This document shows, one piece after another, positions 52,993-63,383 of a stretch of DNA of 64,000 nucleotides. A model generated the notes under the pieces. It was not told the origin of the DNA, ran no database searches, and saw only the letters and a program-made list of their open reading frames with translations. Numbering within the stretch: the stretch's first letter is position 1; each line of letters starts with the position of its first letter. The translations under genes were made by a program, and so were the position numbers. This stretch comes from Kordia antarctica (lineage in GTDB: Bacteria; Bacteroidota; Bacteroidia; Flavobacteriales; Flavobacteriaceae), in assembly GCF_009901525.1 (NCBI RefSeq), contig NZ_CP019288.1, forward strand, positions 2,695,501-2,759,500, written 5' to 3'.

Positions 52993-54234
52993 TTACTGAA
53001 TTGTAAACTCGCTCAGAAGTTCAATTCCTGTATCTGTGTAGTTGTATTGTGTGAGTGTGTTGGCTCCAATCATTAGTAATTTGTCTCCTAAAGGAATTAC
53101 ATCGTATGCGTTAATGTTTGCATAGTTTTGTAGTAATTGCAAGCTTGATACATCTAATTTGTTGTATACTTTTAAGCCAGAAGCGCCATCGCAAATAAAC
53201 AATCTATTTCCTTTGATTCCTAAACCATAAGGTTCGTCCATAAAATAGGTTTGTTCTAATTGTGGATTGTAAATGTCTGAAATGTTTATAATTTCCAATC
53301 TACTTTCTAGCATTTGCGTTTCGCCGTCCATACAACTTGCGCCAGCACGAAGCGTTACATATGCGTAGTTTCCGTCTACAACGACAGGATCACAAAATTT
53401 TAAATGATCAAAATCTGAAATGTATTGTGGCGAACTTGGTTGTGAAATGTCGTAAATAAACATTCCCGATCTAGTTCCGATAAATAATTTGTTATCAGTA
53501 TGAAAAATAGTTTCTGCTTCCCAAGTAACATACGTTTCATTAACCTTTACAGGCGACGTTAAGTTTTGAATATCAAATACATTTATTTTACTAGCATCAA
53601 TCGCATATAAATAATCATCAACAATTTTAAATCGCGCTAACGATCCGCCACTTCCAGTAGCAACATCGCCGCCTGAAGAACTTACATTAATGGATTCGTA
53701 ATCATAATTTATAATTTCTCTGCGTTCTACGACAACATTCCAACCAACAATAATATCGGTAGCATAATCATAGCCTTCCCATTCAAACAATTGAGCGTTT
53801 TCAGGATATTCAACATTGTAGTTTTCAATGACATCTTCCACGCGTCCAATTTGCTGAATGTTATTTATATCGGCAATATTAAAAACCACTAAGTCCATTC
53901 CGCTATCAGCGTATAAATAATTATTTTTTATAGAAATATCTCTGTTTAATGGAATTTTAAGAAAGTTGATCTTTATTGGTTGCAAAGGATTTCTATTATC
54001 AATTACATGCACACCTTTATCTTTATCATTTACAAAAATATACTGCTCATACGCATATATTTTTCCAGATTCTACAATATTTTGTGAAGGTAAAACTGCT
54101 ACGGAAGATCGTAATTCTGCAACACTCAACGTTATTGGTGTTGCTACATTGTAATACTCATATTGCTGATCGTCAGAGGAACACGATATAAAAAGACATC
54201 CGACTAAAAATAAAAATACATAGGTAAGTTTCAT
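52993..54234 (-). CDS. LVIVD-repeat lipoprotein
   Basis: The 413-aa protein has lipobox Cys at 19 (LFISCSSDDQQ). Several ~40-residue LVIVD/beta-propeller-like repeats follow (IFVNDKDKGVHVIDNRNPLQ, FNIADINNIQQIGRVED, VFDIQNLTSPVKVNETYV, IYDISQPSSPQYISDFDHL). Such repeats form surface-exposed propellers. There is no enzyme motif. Likely an outer-membrane-anchored binding protein. Confidence 0.8.
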   Translation of the reverse strand: MKLTYVFLFLVGCLFISCSSDDQQYEYYNVATPITLSVAELRSSVAVLPSQNIVESGKIYAYEQYIFVNDKDKGVHVIDNRNPLQPIKINFLKIPLNRDISIKNNYLYADSGMDLVVFNIADINNIQQIGRVEDVIENYNVEYPENAQLFEWEGYDYATDIIVGWNVVVERREIINYDYESINVSSSGGDVATGSGGSLARFKIVDDYLYAIDASKINVFDIQNLTSPVKVNETYVTWEAETIFHTDNKLFIGTRSGMFIYDISQPSSPQYISDFDHLKFCDPVVVDGNYAYVTLRAGASCMDGETQMLESRLEIINISDIYNPQLEQTYFMDEPYGLGIKGNRLFICDGASGLKVYNKLDVSSLQLLQNYANINAYDVIPLGDKLLMIGANTLTQYNYTDTGIELLSEFTIQ

Positions 54235-54350
54235 GATTCTGGTTGTTTTTGATTGATCTACTTTGTAGATACAAATTTACTAAAATGGTTGCGTTATTTG
54301 GAAACTTTTTTATTTAACATGTCATTATGTCACTTGTTTTGAAATAATCC

Positions 54351-54358
54351 TATCTTTG
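54351..54358 (+). promoter_or_regulatory. Bacteroidota -7 box for miaB
   Basis: TATCTTTG fits TAnnTTTG, 42 nt before the miaB start. Confidence 0.5.
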
Positions 54359-54400
54359 CATCTTAAATATTGACCAAAAATTTACGCAGAAGATTACACA

Positions 54401-55849
54401 ATGATAGAAAAGATTATAGACGAAGACAAACAAGGAGCATCTATTGTTTTAGCTGAAAATCCAAAGAATACCCGAAAGCTATACATTGAAAGTTATGGTT
54501 GTCAAATGAATTTTGCCGATAGCGAAGTAGTTGCTTCTATTTTGGCGAAAGAAGGATTTAATACCACAAATCGTTTGGAAGAAGCTGATTTGGTGTTAGT
54601 AAATACGTGTTCTATTAGAGATAAAGCAGAACAAACCGTTCGGAAACGTCTGGAAAAATACAATGCCGTTAAACGAATAAATCCGAAAATGAAAGTTGGC
54701 GTTTTGGGTTGTATGGCAGAACGCTTAAAGAGTAAATTTTTAGAAGAAGAAAAAATTGTAGATATGGTCGTTGGACCAGATGCATATAAAGATTTACCAA
54801 ATTTACTCCAAGAAATTGACGCAGGACGAGACGCCATTAATGTAGTATTATCTAAAGATGAAACGTACGGTGATATTTCGCCAGTTCGCTTAAACAGCAA
54901 TGGAATTAACGCCTTAGTTTCTATTACCAGAGGTTGCGATAATATGTGTACATTTTGTGTAGTTCCGTTTACACGTGGACGCGAACGTAGTCGTGATCCG
55001 CAATCAATTTTAGAGGAAATTGAAGAATTATCAGCTAAAAACTTTAAAGAAATTACGCTTTTAGGTCAAAATGTAGATAGTTATTTATGGTACGGCGGCG
55101 GCTTGAAGAAAGATTTTGTAAAAGCTTCTGAAATGCAAAAAGCAACTGCGGTAGATTTTTCTAAATTGTTGGATTTGGTTGCGATCAAATTTCCAAAATT
55201 AAGAATCCGTTTTTCTACATCGAATCCGCAAGATATGCACGAAGATGTGTTTCATATTATGGCAAAACATAGAAACATTTGCAAACATATTCACTTGCCA
55301 GTACAAAGCGGAAGTGATCGTATTTTAAAAGAAATGAATCGTTTGCATACGCGCGAAGAATATTTTACGTTGATAGATAAAATTCGTCAAATATTACCAG
55401 GTTGTGGAATTTCGCAAGATTTAATTGCTGGTTTTCCAACAGAAACAGAACAAGATCATCAAGATACACTTTCATTGATGGACTATGTAAAATATGATTT
55501 CGGATATATGTTTACCTATTCAGAACGTCCAGGAACGATGGCGGAACGAAAAATGGAAGATGATATTCCAGAAGCAACAAAAAAGCGAAGACTTGCAGAA
55601 ATTATTGAACTGCAACGCTCGCATAGCGCTTATAGAACCAAATTACATCTACACACGATACAAGAAGTTTTGATTGAAGGAACTTCAAAAAAATCGGACG
55701 GACATTGGATGGGAAGAAGTTCTCGAAATACGGTGGTGGTTTTTCCTAAAGAAAACTATCAACCAGGTGATTTTGTAAATGTAAAAATACACGATTGTAC
55801 ATCAGCAACCTTAATTGGTGAGCCAGTTGCACTTTCAGAAAATAACTAA
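54401..55849 (+). CDS. miaB: tRNA-2-methylthio-N6-isopentenyladenosine methylthiotransferase MiaB
   Basis: The 482-aa protein has an N-terminal UPF0004 domain with three Cys ([33 protein letters not shown]). The radical SAM triad is [15 protein letters not shown] (about 182-196), and a C-terminal TRAM domain (about 415-478) completes it. Length and order are typical. It methylthiolates i6A37 of tRNA. First gene of a plus-strand run. Confidence 0.97.
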   Translation: MIEKIIDEDKQGASIVLAENPKNTRKLYIESYGCQMNFADSEVVASILAKEGFNTTNRLEEADLVLVNTCSIRDKAEQTVRKRLEKYNAVKRINPKMKVGVLGCMAERLKSKFLEEEKIVDMVVGPDAYKDLPNLLQEIDAGRDAINVVLSKDETYGDISPVRLNSNGINALVSITRGCDNMCTFCVVPFTRGRERSRDPQSILEEIEELSAKNFKEITLLGQNVDSYLWYGGGLKKDFVKASEMQKATAVDFSKLLDLVAIKFPKLRIRFSTSNPQDMHEDVFHIMAKHRNICKHIHLPVQSGSDRILKEMNRLHTREEYFTLIDKIRQILPGCGISQDLIAGFPTETEQDHQDTLSLMDYVKYDFGYMFTYSERPGTMAERKMEDDIPEATKKRRLAEIIELQRSHSAYRTKLHLHTIQEVLIEGTSKKSDGHWMGRSSRNTVVVFPKENYQPGDFVNVKIHDCTSATLIGEPVALSENN

Positions 55850-55891
55850 TATTATTTGTTTTCATCAACAATCAAAATAAAAACAGAACCA

Positions 55892-56851
55892 ATGAAAAAA
55901 ACTTTTTTAATCACTTCGGTACTTTTAGCATTTCTTTGCTTTTCATGTGACGACGAACCTTTAGATGCTGATATAGCAATTGATATTCCGACTCAAGGCA
56001 CACCAACCGATCCGACAGATCCAACTGACCCGACGGATCCTACTGACCCGACAGACCCAACAACAACACTTACAGCTTATACGTACGATGTTACTACAAA
56101 TGCGCCTCTTTTCGGCGAAATTATTATCGATACTGATTTCAATATTCAAAATGGTATTGTAGTAAGTCAAAATACGGAACTTACTATATTTGGATTTACT
56201 GAAAACTCATTAAGTACGTACACACGAAATACAAGTGGAAACATTACGTTAATTCAAGACAATGCTGGCGGAGGTGGTCAAAACACAACTACGATAACGT
56301 ATGACGGAACTAATATTTCGCAAATTGATTATGATTTTTCTGCAGATGACGTCGATGATTATACTCATAATTTTACATACAGCGGAAATACGATTTCTAA
56401 AACCACAGTAGGATCAACCGATACAGCAACCTTTACATTCGATCCTTCAACTAGCAGATTGGTAAGTATTGAATATTTTGACAATGGTACTTCTATTCAA
56501 ACAGAAACACTTAGCTATTCAAGTACAGGAAACTGCACACAATCTGTAGTTACTACAGGCGGAACTCCAAGAACTTCAACATTTAACTTTGACACCAATA
56601 CAAATCCATTAAAAACGGTTTTCCAAGATGCATATATGTTATCTATTTTAAATGGAGATCATGAAGATGAAATTGCAAGCACAATTGCTAATTTTCATGG
56701 AGCAAACAATTGGATCGGTGGCGAATCTACAGATGGTACATTTGATTTCAGCGCAATGTACGATACTAGTAATAAAATAGTAAGTAAAAGTGGAAACTAT
56801 GACTTAGGTGATGGCGTAACTGTTTTACAATCGGAAACGTTTCAATATTAA
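55892..56851 (+). CDS. Lipoprotein with DPT repeats, tandem copy 1
   Basis: The start at 55892 (MKKTFLITSVLLAFLCFSC) gives a lipobox Cys at 19; the ATG at 55856 is out of pattern. The 319-aa protein has a (T/D)PTDPT repeat linker near residues 35-55 and then a beta-rich region with RHS/YD-repeat-like strands (SNGNITLIQDN type). It is a paralogue of the next gene, with the same organisation. Surface or periplasmic, function unknown. Confidence 0.7.
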   Translation: MKKTFLITSVLLAFLCFSCDDEPLDADIAIDIPTQGTPTDPTDPTDPTDPTDPTDPTTTLTAYTYDVTTNAPLFGEIIIDTDFNIQNGIVVSQNTELTIFGFTENSLSTYTRNTSGNITLIQDNAGGGGQNTTTITYDGTNISQIDYDFSADDVDDYTHNFTYSGNTISKTTVGSTDTATFTFDPSTSRLVSIEYFDNGTSIQTETLSYSSTGNCTQSVVTTGGTPRTSTFNFDTNTNPLKTVFQDAYMLSILNGDHEDEIASTIANFHGANNWIGGESTDGTFDFSAMYDTSNKIVSKSGNYDLGDGVTVLQSETFQY

Positions 56852-56877
56852 TTGAAAAAAGTAATTACCGTATTCTA

Positions 56878-57870
56878 ATGAAAAAAACAGTTCTATTCAC
56901 CACAATTATACTTTCGTTGATTTGCTTTTCATGCGATAACGAACCGTATGAAGGTGAAATTTTCATAGCAGATCCATCTACAGGAAATCCGACAGATCCC
57001 GGAAACGGAGATCCGACAGATCCTGTTGACCCGACAGATCCTACAAATCCAGGAACTACGTTGCAATTGGCAGACTATGATTATATGAAGAGTTTTTCTT
57101 CTCCACTTGGTGGCGAGACTTCATTTACTGCCGATTTTGTAATTAATTCTCAAAATCAATTTACAGCACAAAATACAAGTATCACTTTTTTAGGAACTAC
57201 CGTAAATGGTGTTGGTGCTGTTATTAGAGATCAAAATAGTGACGTTATTGAACTCAGAACAACCGTAGATAATATATTAGTCAATAGAACAACAGTGACG
57301 TATAACTTAGGGAAAGTAGTTGAAATTGCTTTTGAAGATTTACAAGATCCTGTGGACAGTTTTACATTCTCTTTCATACATAACAACAACGAAATTACAC
57401 GTACTAAAGAAGGCACTAATTTCACTACTAAATTTACATTTGATGCCACCACGAGTAAACTCCTCAAAAGAGAAACTATAGAAAACGGAACTATTAACAA
57501 AACAGAAATAATTTCGTACGATGCTGCTGGAAACTTAACTTCTGCTGTAATTACTGGGCAAGATGCAAATACATATACGTACACGTATGACAGCAACACA
57601 AATCCGTTGCGCAATACATTAAATGATTTGTATCTGTTTTCTATTTTGAATGACGAATATGATGACCAATACGAACATTGGCAAGCTGTGATATACAGTA
57701 CAAATAATATGACGGTTACAACTACGTCACAAGGAAGTTCAAACTTAGACGTACAATATGATGCAAGTAGTAGAATAACGAGCAGAAGCGGAACTATTTT
57801 CACGTCAGTTCCAACTATTTCTAGCGATGCAACCATTACAATTAACGAAACGTTTCAATACGTAAACTAA
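56878..57870 (+). CDS. Lipoprotein with DPT repeats, tandem copy 2
   Basis: The 330-aa protein has lipobox Cys at 19 (SLICFSCDNEPYEG). A linker with GNPTDPGNGDPTDPVDPT (about 35-58) leads into a homologous C-terminal domain ending ITINETFQY, matching LQSETFQY in copy 1. It begins 26 nt after copy 1's stop. Tandem duplication with divergence. Confidence 0.72.
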   Translation: MKKTVLFTTIILSLICFSCDNEPYEGEIFIADPSTGNPTDPGNGDPTDPVDPTDPTNPGTTLQLADYDYMKSFSSPLGGETSFTADFVINSQNQFTAQNTSITFLGTTVNGVGAVIRDQNSDVIELRTTVDNILVNRTTVTYNLGKVVEIAFEDLQDPVDSFTFSFIHNNNEITRTKEGTNFTTKFTFDATTSKLLKRETIENGTINKTEIISYDAAGNLTSAVITGQDANTYTYTYDSNTNPLRNTLNDLYLFSILNDEYDDQYEHWQAVIYSTNNMTVTTTSQGSSNLDVQYDASSRITSRSGTIFTSVPTISSDATITINETFQYVN

Positions 57871-57886
57871 ACACATAACAACAAAC

Positions 57887-59143
57887 ATGGAATCCATTCA
57901 AGCGATCAAACAACGTTTTGGAATCATTGGTAATGATCCTGCGCTCAATCGTGCTATTGAAAAAGCCATACAAGTATCGCCAACGGATATTTCTGTGCTA
58001 GTAACAGGCGAAAGTGGTGTTGGAAAAGAAAGTATTCCGAAAATAATTCACTCGCTTTCACACAGAAAACATGGAAAATACATTGCAGTAAACTGTGGCG
58101 CTATTCCTGAAGGAACTATTGACAGTGAATTATTTGGACACGAAAAAGGTTCTTTTACAGGCGCAACACAAACTCGAAACGGCTATTTTGAAGTTGCCGA
58201 TAATGGAACTATTTTTTTAGATGAAGTTGGAGAATTGCCACTTACCACACAAGTACGTTTATTGCGTGTGTTGGAAAATGGCGAATTTATCAAAGTAGGT
58301 TCTTCCAAAGTGCAAAAAACAAACGTTCGAATTGTAGCAGCCACAAACGTAAACATGTTTGAAGCTATCAAAAAAGGAAAGTTTAGAGAAGATTTATACT
58401 ATCGTTTAAGTACGGTTGAAATTTTGCTTCCGCCATTGCGCGCACGTAAAGAAGACATTCATTTACTTTTTAGAAAGTTTGCGTCTGACTTTGCTCTAAA
58501 ATACAAAATGCCTTCCATTCGGTTGGATGAGCGTGCTGCTGAATTATTGATAAAATACCGTTGGAACGGAAACATTCGTCAATTGAGAAACGTAGCAGAA
58601 CAAATTTCTGTATTGGAAGAAACAAGAGCGATTACACCAGAAACATTATTACAATATTTACCAAACACCTCTGGAAATTTACCTGCTGTAATCGAAAAGT
58701 CAAAAAGTGATAGCGACTTTAGTTCGGAACGTGAAATATTGTACAAAGTGCTTTTTGATATGAAAAGTGATTTGAATGATTTAAAAAAATTGACGATGGA
58801 ACTCATGCAAAATGGTGTTTCAGAAAAAGTCAAAGATGAAAACGAAAGTTTAATTCAGAAAATTTATGGAGACGAAACTGATGAAGTTTTTCAGGAAGAA
58901 GAAGACGATTCGCCCGTAAAACTATTGCCAGTTTCTCAACAAAATGCTGTCGCAGAAGAAACAGATAAATATCACTTTGCAGAAGATGTGGAAGAAGAAG
59001 AAACGCTTTCCTTGCATGATAAAGAATTAGAATTGATCAAAAAATCGTTAGAACGCAACAAAGGAAAACGAAAAGCAGCAGCAAAAGAACTTGGAATTTC
59101 TGAGCGTACACTTTATAGAAAAATCAAACAATTTGATTTATAA
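57887..59143 (+). CDS. Sigma-54-dependent transcriptional activator (no receiver domain)
   Basis: The 418-aa protein starts directly with the AAA+ domain (about 8-235): Walker A GESGVGKES, the sigma-54 contact motif GSFTGA (usually GAFTGA), Walker B GTIFLDEVGELP, and the arginine-finger region VRLLRVLENGEF. A helical linker follows and a C-terminal Fis-type helix-turn-helix (about 380-418; RKAAAKELGISERTLYRKI). With no N-terminal sensor domain, its activity would be set by abundance or a partner. Conserved next to lptE in Bacteroidota. Confidence 0.92.
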   Translation: MESIQAIKQRFGIIGNDPALNRAIEKAIQVSPTDISVLVTGESGVGKESIPKIIHSLSHRKHGKYIAVNCGAIPEGTIDSELFGHEKGSFTGATQTRNGYFEVADNGTIFLDEVGELPLTTQVRLLRVLENGEFIKVGSSKVQKTNVRIVAATNVNMFEAIKKGKFREDLYYRLSTVEILLPPLRARKEDIHLLFRKFASDFALKYKMPSIRLDERAAELLIKYRWNGNIRQLRNVAEQISVLEETRAITPETLLQYLPNTSGNLPAVIEKSKSDSDFSSEREILYKVLFDMKSDLNDLKKLTMELMQNGVSEKVKDENESLIQKIYGDETDEVFQEEEDDSPVKLLPVSQQNAVAEETDKYHFAEDVEEEETLSLHDKELELIKKSLERNKGKRKAAAKELGISERTLYRKIKQFDL

Positions 59144-59147
59144 TTAT

Positions 59148-59651
59148 ATGAAAAAGATAAAAATTATAATTGCTACGCTTGTTGTAGCAATCACTTTAGT
59201 AAGTTGTGGCGTATACAACTTTACAGGAACAGGAGATTTGAATGCGAAAACATATCAAGTAAACTATTTCCAAAATAATGCGCCAATTATTGAACCTGGA
59301 TTGGATAGAGATTTTACACTTGCTTTGCAGGATTTAATCCTAAACCAAACAAGTTTAGACTTAGTTAGAGCCAACGGAGATTTACTATATGAAGGCGAAA
59401 TTGTAGAATACCGTGTATCGCCAATGAGTGCAACTGCAAACAATACAGCGTCGCAAAACCGTTTAACAATTGGTGTTCAAGTTCGTTTTACACATAAAAA
59501 CAGACCTGAAGACGACTTTGATCAACGTTTCTCATTTTTCTATGATTATCCTGCATCTACACAATTAATAAGTGTACAAAGCACGGCATTTCAAGAAATA
59601 TTTGACCGTATTACACAAGATATTTTCAACGCAAGTTTAGCAAAATGGTAA
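59148..59651 (+). CDS. lptE: LptE-like LPS-assembly lipoprotein
   Basis: The start is the ATG at 59148 (MKKIKIIIATLVVAITLVSC), 4 nt after the activator stop. The 167-aa protein has Cys at 20 and the LptE-like sequence CGVYNFTGTGDLNAKTYQV. It plugs the LptD translocon for lipopolysaccharide export. A following ~340-aa gene and secG are in the same direction. Confidence 0.85.
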   Translation: MKKIKIIIATLVVAITLVSCGVYNFTGTGDLNAKTYQVNYFQNNAPIIEPGLDRDFTLALQDLILNQTSLDLVRANGDLLYEGEIVEYRVSPMSATANNTASQNRLTIGVQVRFTHKNRPEDDFDQRFSFFYDYPASTQLISVQSTAFQEIFDRITQDIFNASLAKW

Positions 59652-59661
59652 TGATTTCAAG

Positions 59662-60684
59662 ATGAATATTTCTGATTTTACATACATATTACAAAATCCA
59701 ACGCAAATCAATGTTTCGCAAACCGAAGCAATTGAAGCAATTACGAAAGAGTTTCCGTACTTTCAGGCGGCGCGTGTTGTACACTTAAAAGGATTAAAAA
59801 ATCAGGATAGTTTCAAATACAATCAAAACTTAAAAGTTGCTGCGGCGTATACAACAGATCGTAGTATTTTGTTTGATTTTATTACTTCGAGAACCTTTGA
59901 TCAGCATAAAATTTCAAGTACAATCAAAGAATCGCACAACAATACCAATGAAATTGAAGTTGCTATTGAAGAAGTAAAAATAGATCAAAATCTATTAATG
60001 GAAGACGCAATTAAAACCAAGATTGAAGAAGCAAACGCCATTCTCGATCCTGATTTGTTTCAACCAAAAGTAACCGAAACATTGATTCCTATTGCGGCTG
60101 TTGCTGAAATTAAGAAAGACAAGAAGAAAAAAGGTAAGAAGAAAGACAAGAAAAAGAAAAAATCAAAAGATAAAAAAGTAGTTGCTAAAAAAATTGAAAT
60201 TGAAACAATAGAAACTCCCGAAGAAACTTTACAACTTGGAAAACCATTAGCATTTGAGCAAAGTGAAAAGCATTCGTTTTCGCAATGGCTGCAATTGGCA
60301 AGTCTAAAACCTATTGACCGATCTGTTGACCAATCTCCTGAAAAGGAAGTCGTAAAAGAGCCGGAAATAGTAGCAAAAGAACCCAAAAGGAAAGCTTCAA
60401 AGGAGGAAAAAAGAAAAAGATTTGATCTTATAAGCAAATTCATAGACAAAAATCCGAAGATAAAACCGAAGCCAACACTTCAAAAAACGATCAACTTGGC
60501 AAGTGAGACAAACGTAGACCAGTCAATGCTTATGACGGAAACTTTGGCAAAAGTTTACTTGGAACAAAAGAAATATAAAAAAGCAATGAAAGCTTATGAT
60601 ATTTTAATTTTGAAATATCCAGAAAAAAGTGGTTTCTTTGCAGACCGAATTCGGGCAATAAAAAAATTACAACAAAAAAATTAG
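59662..60684 (+). CDS. Conserved cytoplasmic protein with Lys-rich linker and TPR-like end
   Basis: The 340-aa protein has an N-terminal helical domain (about 1-75), an acidic segment, a strongly basic run (about 153-170, mostly KK, KD, KG) and a C-terminal TPR-like helix pair (about 290-330; ETLAKVYLEQKKYKKAMKAY). No signal peptide. Such proteins occur beside lptE/secG in flavobacteria; the role is unknown. Confidence 0.65.
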   Translation: MNISDFTYILQNPTQINVSQTEAIEAITKEFPYFQAARVVHLKGLKNQDSFKYNQNLKVAAAYTTDRSILFDFITSRTFDQHKISSTIKESHNNTNEIEVAIEEVKIDQNLLMEDAIKTKIEEANAILDPDLFQPKVTETLIPIAAVAEIKKDKKKKGKKKDKKKKKSKDKKVVAKKIEIETIETPEETLQLGKPLAFEQSEKHSFSQWLQLASLKPIDRSVDQSPEKEVVKEPEIVAKEPKRKASKEEKRKRFDLISKFIDKNPKIKPKPTLQKTINLASETNVDQSMLMTETLAKVYLEQKKYKKAMKAYDILILKYPEKSGFFADRIRAIKKLQQKN

Positions 60685-60690
60685 TACAAA

Positions 60691-61035
60691 ATGAGTTCAA
60701 CGTATTACATTTTCATAATCTTAATCCTTATCGTAGCATTTTTATTAATGTTAGTAATAATGGTACAAAATCCAAAAGGTGGCGGATTATCCTCTTCTTT
60801 TGGTGGTGGCGGAACCCAACAAATTGGTGGTGTTCAAAAAACAACTGACTTTTTAGATAAAAGTACGTGGGCTTTAGCTACTATTTTAATTGGTTTAATC
60901 TTAGTTACGAATTTTACAAACTTAAGTAACTCTAGTAGCCAATCTAAAGTTTCAGGTGACGCTATTGAGCAAACAACGCCTCCAGTAGATACGAATACAA
61001 ATACAACAGATGAAAAAACTACTAACGGACAGTAA
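60691..61035 (+). CDS. secG: SecG, preprotein translocase subunit
   Basis: The 114-aa protein has two membrane helices (about 4-24 and 55-75) and the SecG signature MVQNPKGGGLSSSFGGGGTQ (about 24-43), then a polar tail. 6 nt after the previous gene. Confidence 0.95.
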   Translation: MSSTYYIFIILILIVAFLLMLVIMVQNPKGGGLSSSFGGGGTQQIGGVQKTTDFLDKSTWALATILIGLILVTNFTNLSNSSSQSKVSGDAIEQTTPPVDTNTNTTDEKTTNGQ

Positions 61036-61054
61036 AAATTTCATCGTAAACATA

Positions 61055-61092
61055 TAAAAAATGCCAGCTTATGACAAGCTGGCATTTTTTAT
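61055..61092 (+). terminator. Terminator after secG
   Basis: AAATGCCAGCTT and its complement around ATGAC, with A and T tracts, 20 nt after the secG stop. It separates the operon from groES. Confidence 0.88.
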
Positions 61093-61100
61093 TTCAATTT

Positions 61101-61133
61101 GTCAGCATTACTACAATGGCACAATTTCTGACT
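61101..61133 (+). promoter_or_regulatory. Putative groESL promoter/operator region
   Basis: GTCAG (61101-61105) and CTGAC (61129-61133) form an inverted repeat around TGGCACAATTTCTGA (61117-61131). The latter has the TGGCAC half of a sigma-54-like -24 element but no good -12 GC. The groES start is about 53 nt further. It could be a heat-shock operator specific to Bacteroidota. Shape only. Confidence 0.35.
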
Positions 61134-61185
61134 ACATGTTAGTCGTAAATAATAACATAATTAATCAAATTAAATATTCAACAAA

Positions 61186-61464
61186 ATGAGCAAAGTTAAC
61201 ATCAGACCACTCGCGGATAGAGTCTTGATTGCGCCATTACCAGCAGCTACAAAAACTGCTTCAGGGCTTTACATTCCAGATTCAGCGCAAGAAAAGCAAC
61301 AACGAGGAACAGTAGTTGCGGTTGGATCAGGTAAAAAAGACGAACCTTTAACAGTAAAAGTTGGTGACACGGTTCTTTATGGAAAGTTTTCTGGATCTGA
61401 AATCAAGTATGAAGGAGTTGATTATATCATCATGAGAGAAGAAGACATTTTAGCAATTGTTTAA
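61186..61464 (+). CDS. groES: Co-chaperonin GroES
   Basis: The 92-aa protein has the mobile loop and core [20 protein letters not shown] and ends ILAIV. Normal length. It forms the lid of the GroEL folding chamber. 77 nt before groEL. Confidence 0.97.
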   Translation: MSKVNIRPLADRVLIAPLPAATKTASGLYIPDSAQEKQQRGTVVAVGSGKKDEPLTVKVGDTVLYGKFSGSEIKYEGVDYIIMREEDILAIV

Positions 61465-61535
61465 TTACTCATTATAGTAAATTAAATAGTAAAATAATTC
61501 TAGTCAAAGGCAAATAGCTGAAGGCTAACAACTAA

Positions 61536-63176
<1,641 letters not shown>

Positions 63177-63180
63177 TATT

Positions 63181-63260
63181 GAAGTTGAAGTTGAGGTTGA
63201 GGTTGAGGTTGAAAATGAAGTTGAAAAGCTGAAGTTTGAAACTGAGCCTGAGACTGAATA
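63181..63260. repeat. GAAGTT/GAGGTT hexanucleotide repeat after groEL
   Basis: Imperfect GAAGTT, GAGGTT, AAGCTG and GAGCCTGAGACTGA units follow the groEL stop. The same type of hexamer occurs inside the Ser/Thr linker of the anti-sigma-like gene (about 49738-49800), where it is translated. Simple-sequence slippage is the likely origin. Confidence 0.6.
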
Positions 63261-63266
63261 TATATT

Positions 63267-63356
63267 AAAAAAGGCTGTCTAAAAAGTGTTAGAAAGCGTC
63301 ATTCTGAACTTGATTCGGTTTGACGAAAATTCGACTTTTTAGACAGTCTTTTTTTA
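63267..63356. terminator. Large convergent terminator after groEL
   Basis: AAGGCTGTCTAAAAAGT and ACTTTTTAGACAGTCTT form a 17-bp stem with one wobble. The ~46-nt loop contains CTGAACTTGATTCGG. A and T tracts on both sides make it serve both groEL and the convergent AraC gene. Confidence 0.82.
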
Positions 63357-63383
63357 TCTGATAAATTAAGTGTATTTCACATT

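Noticed and set aside
56878-57870. A 201-codon open frame on the minus strand opposite the second DPT lipoprotein (57231-57836)
   Set aside because: It lies fully within a good lipoprotein gene, has biased low-complexity composition and no start context.
63181-63260. The hexanucleotide repeat after groEL as coding extension
   Set aside because: The groEL stop codon precedes it and the GGM tail is complete.
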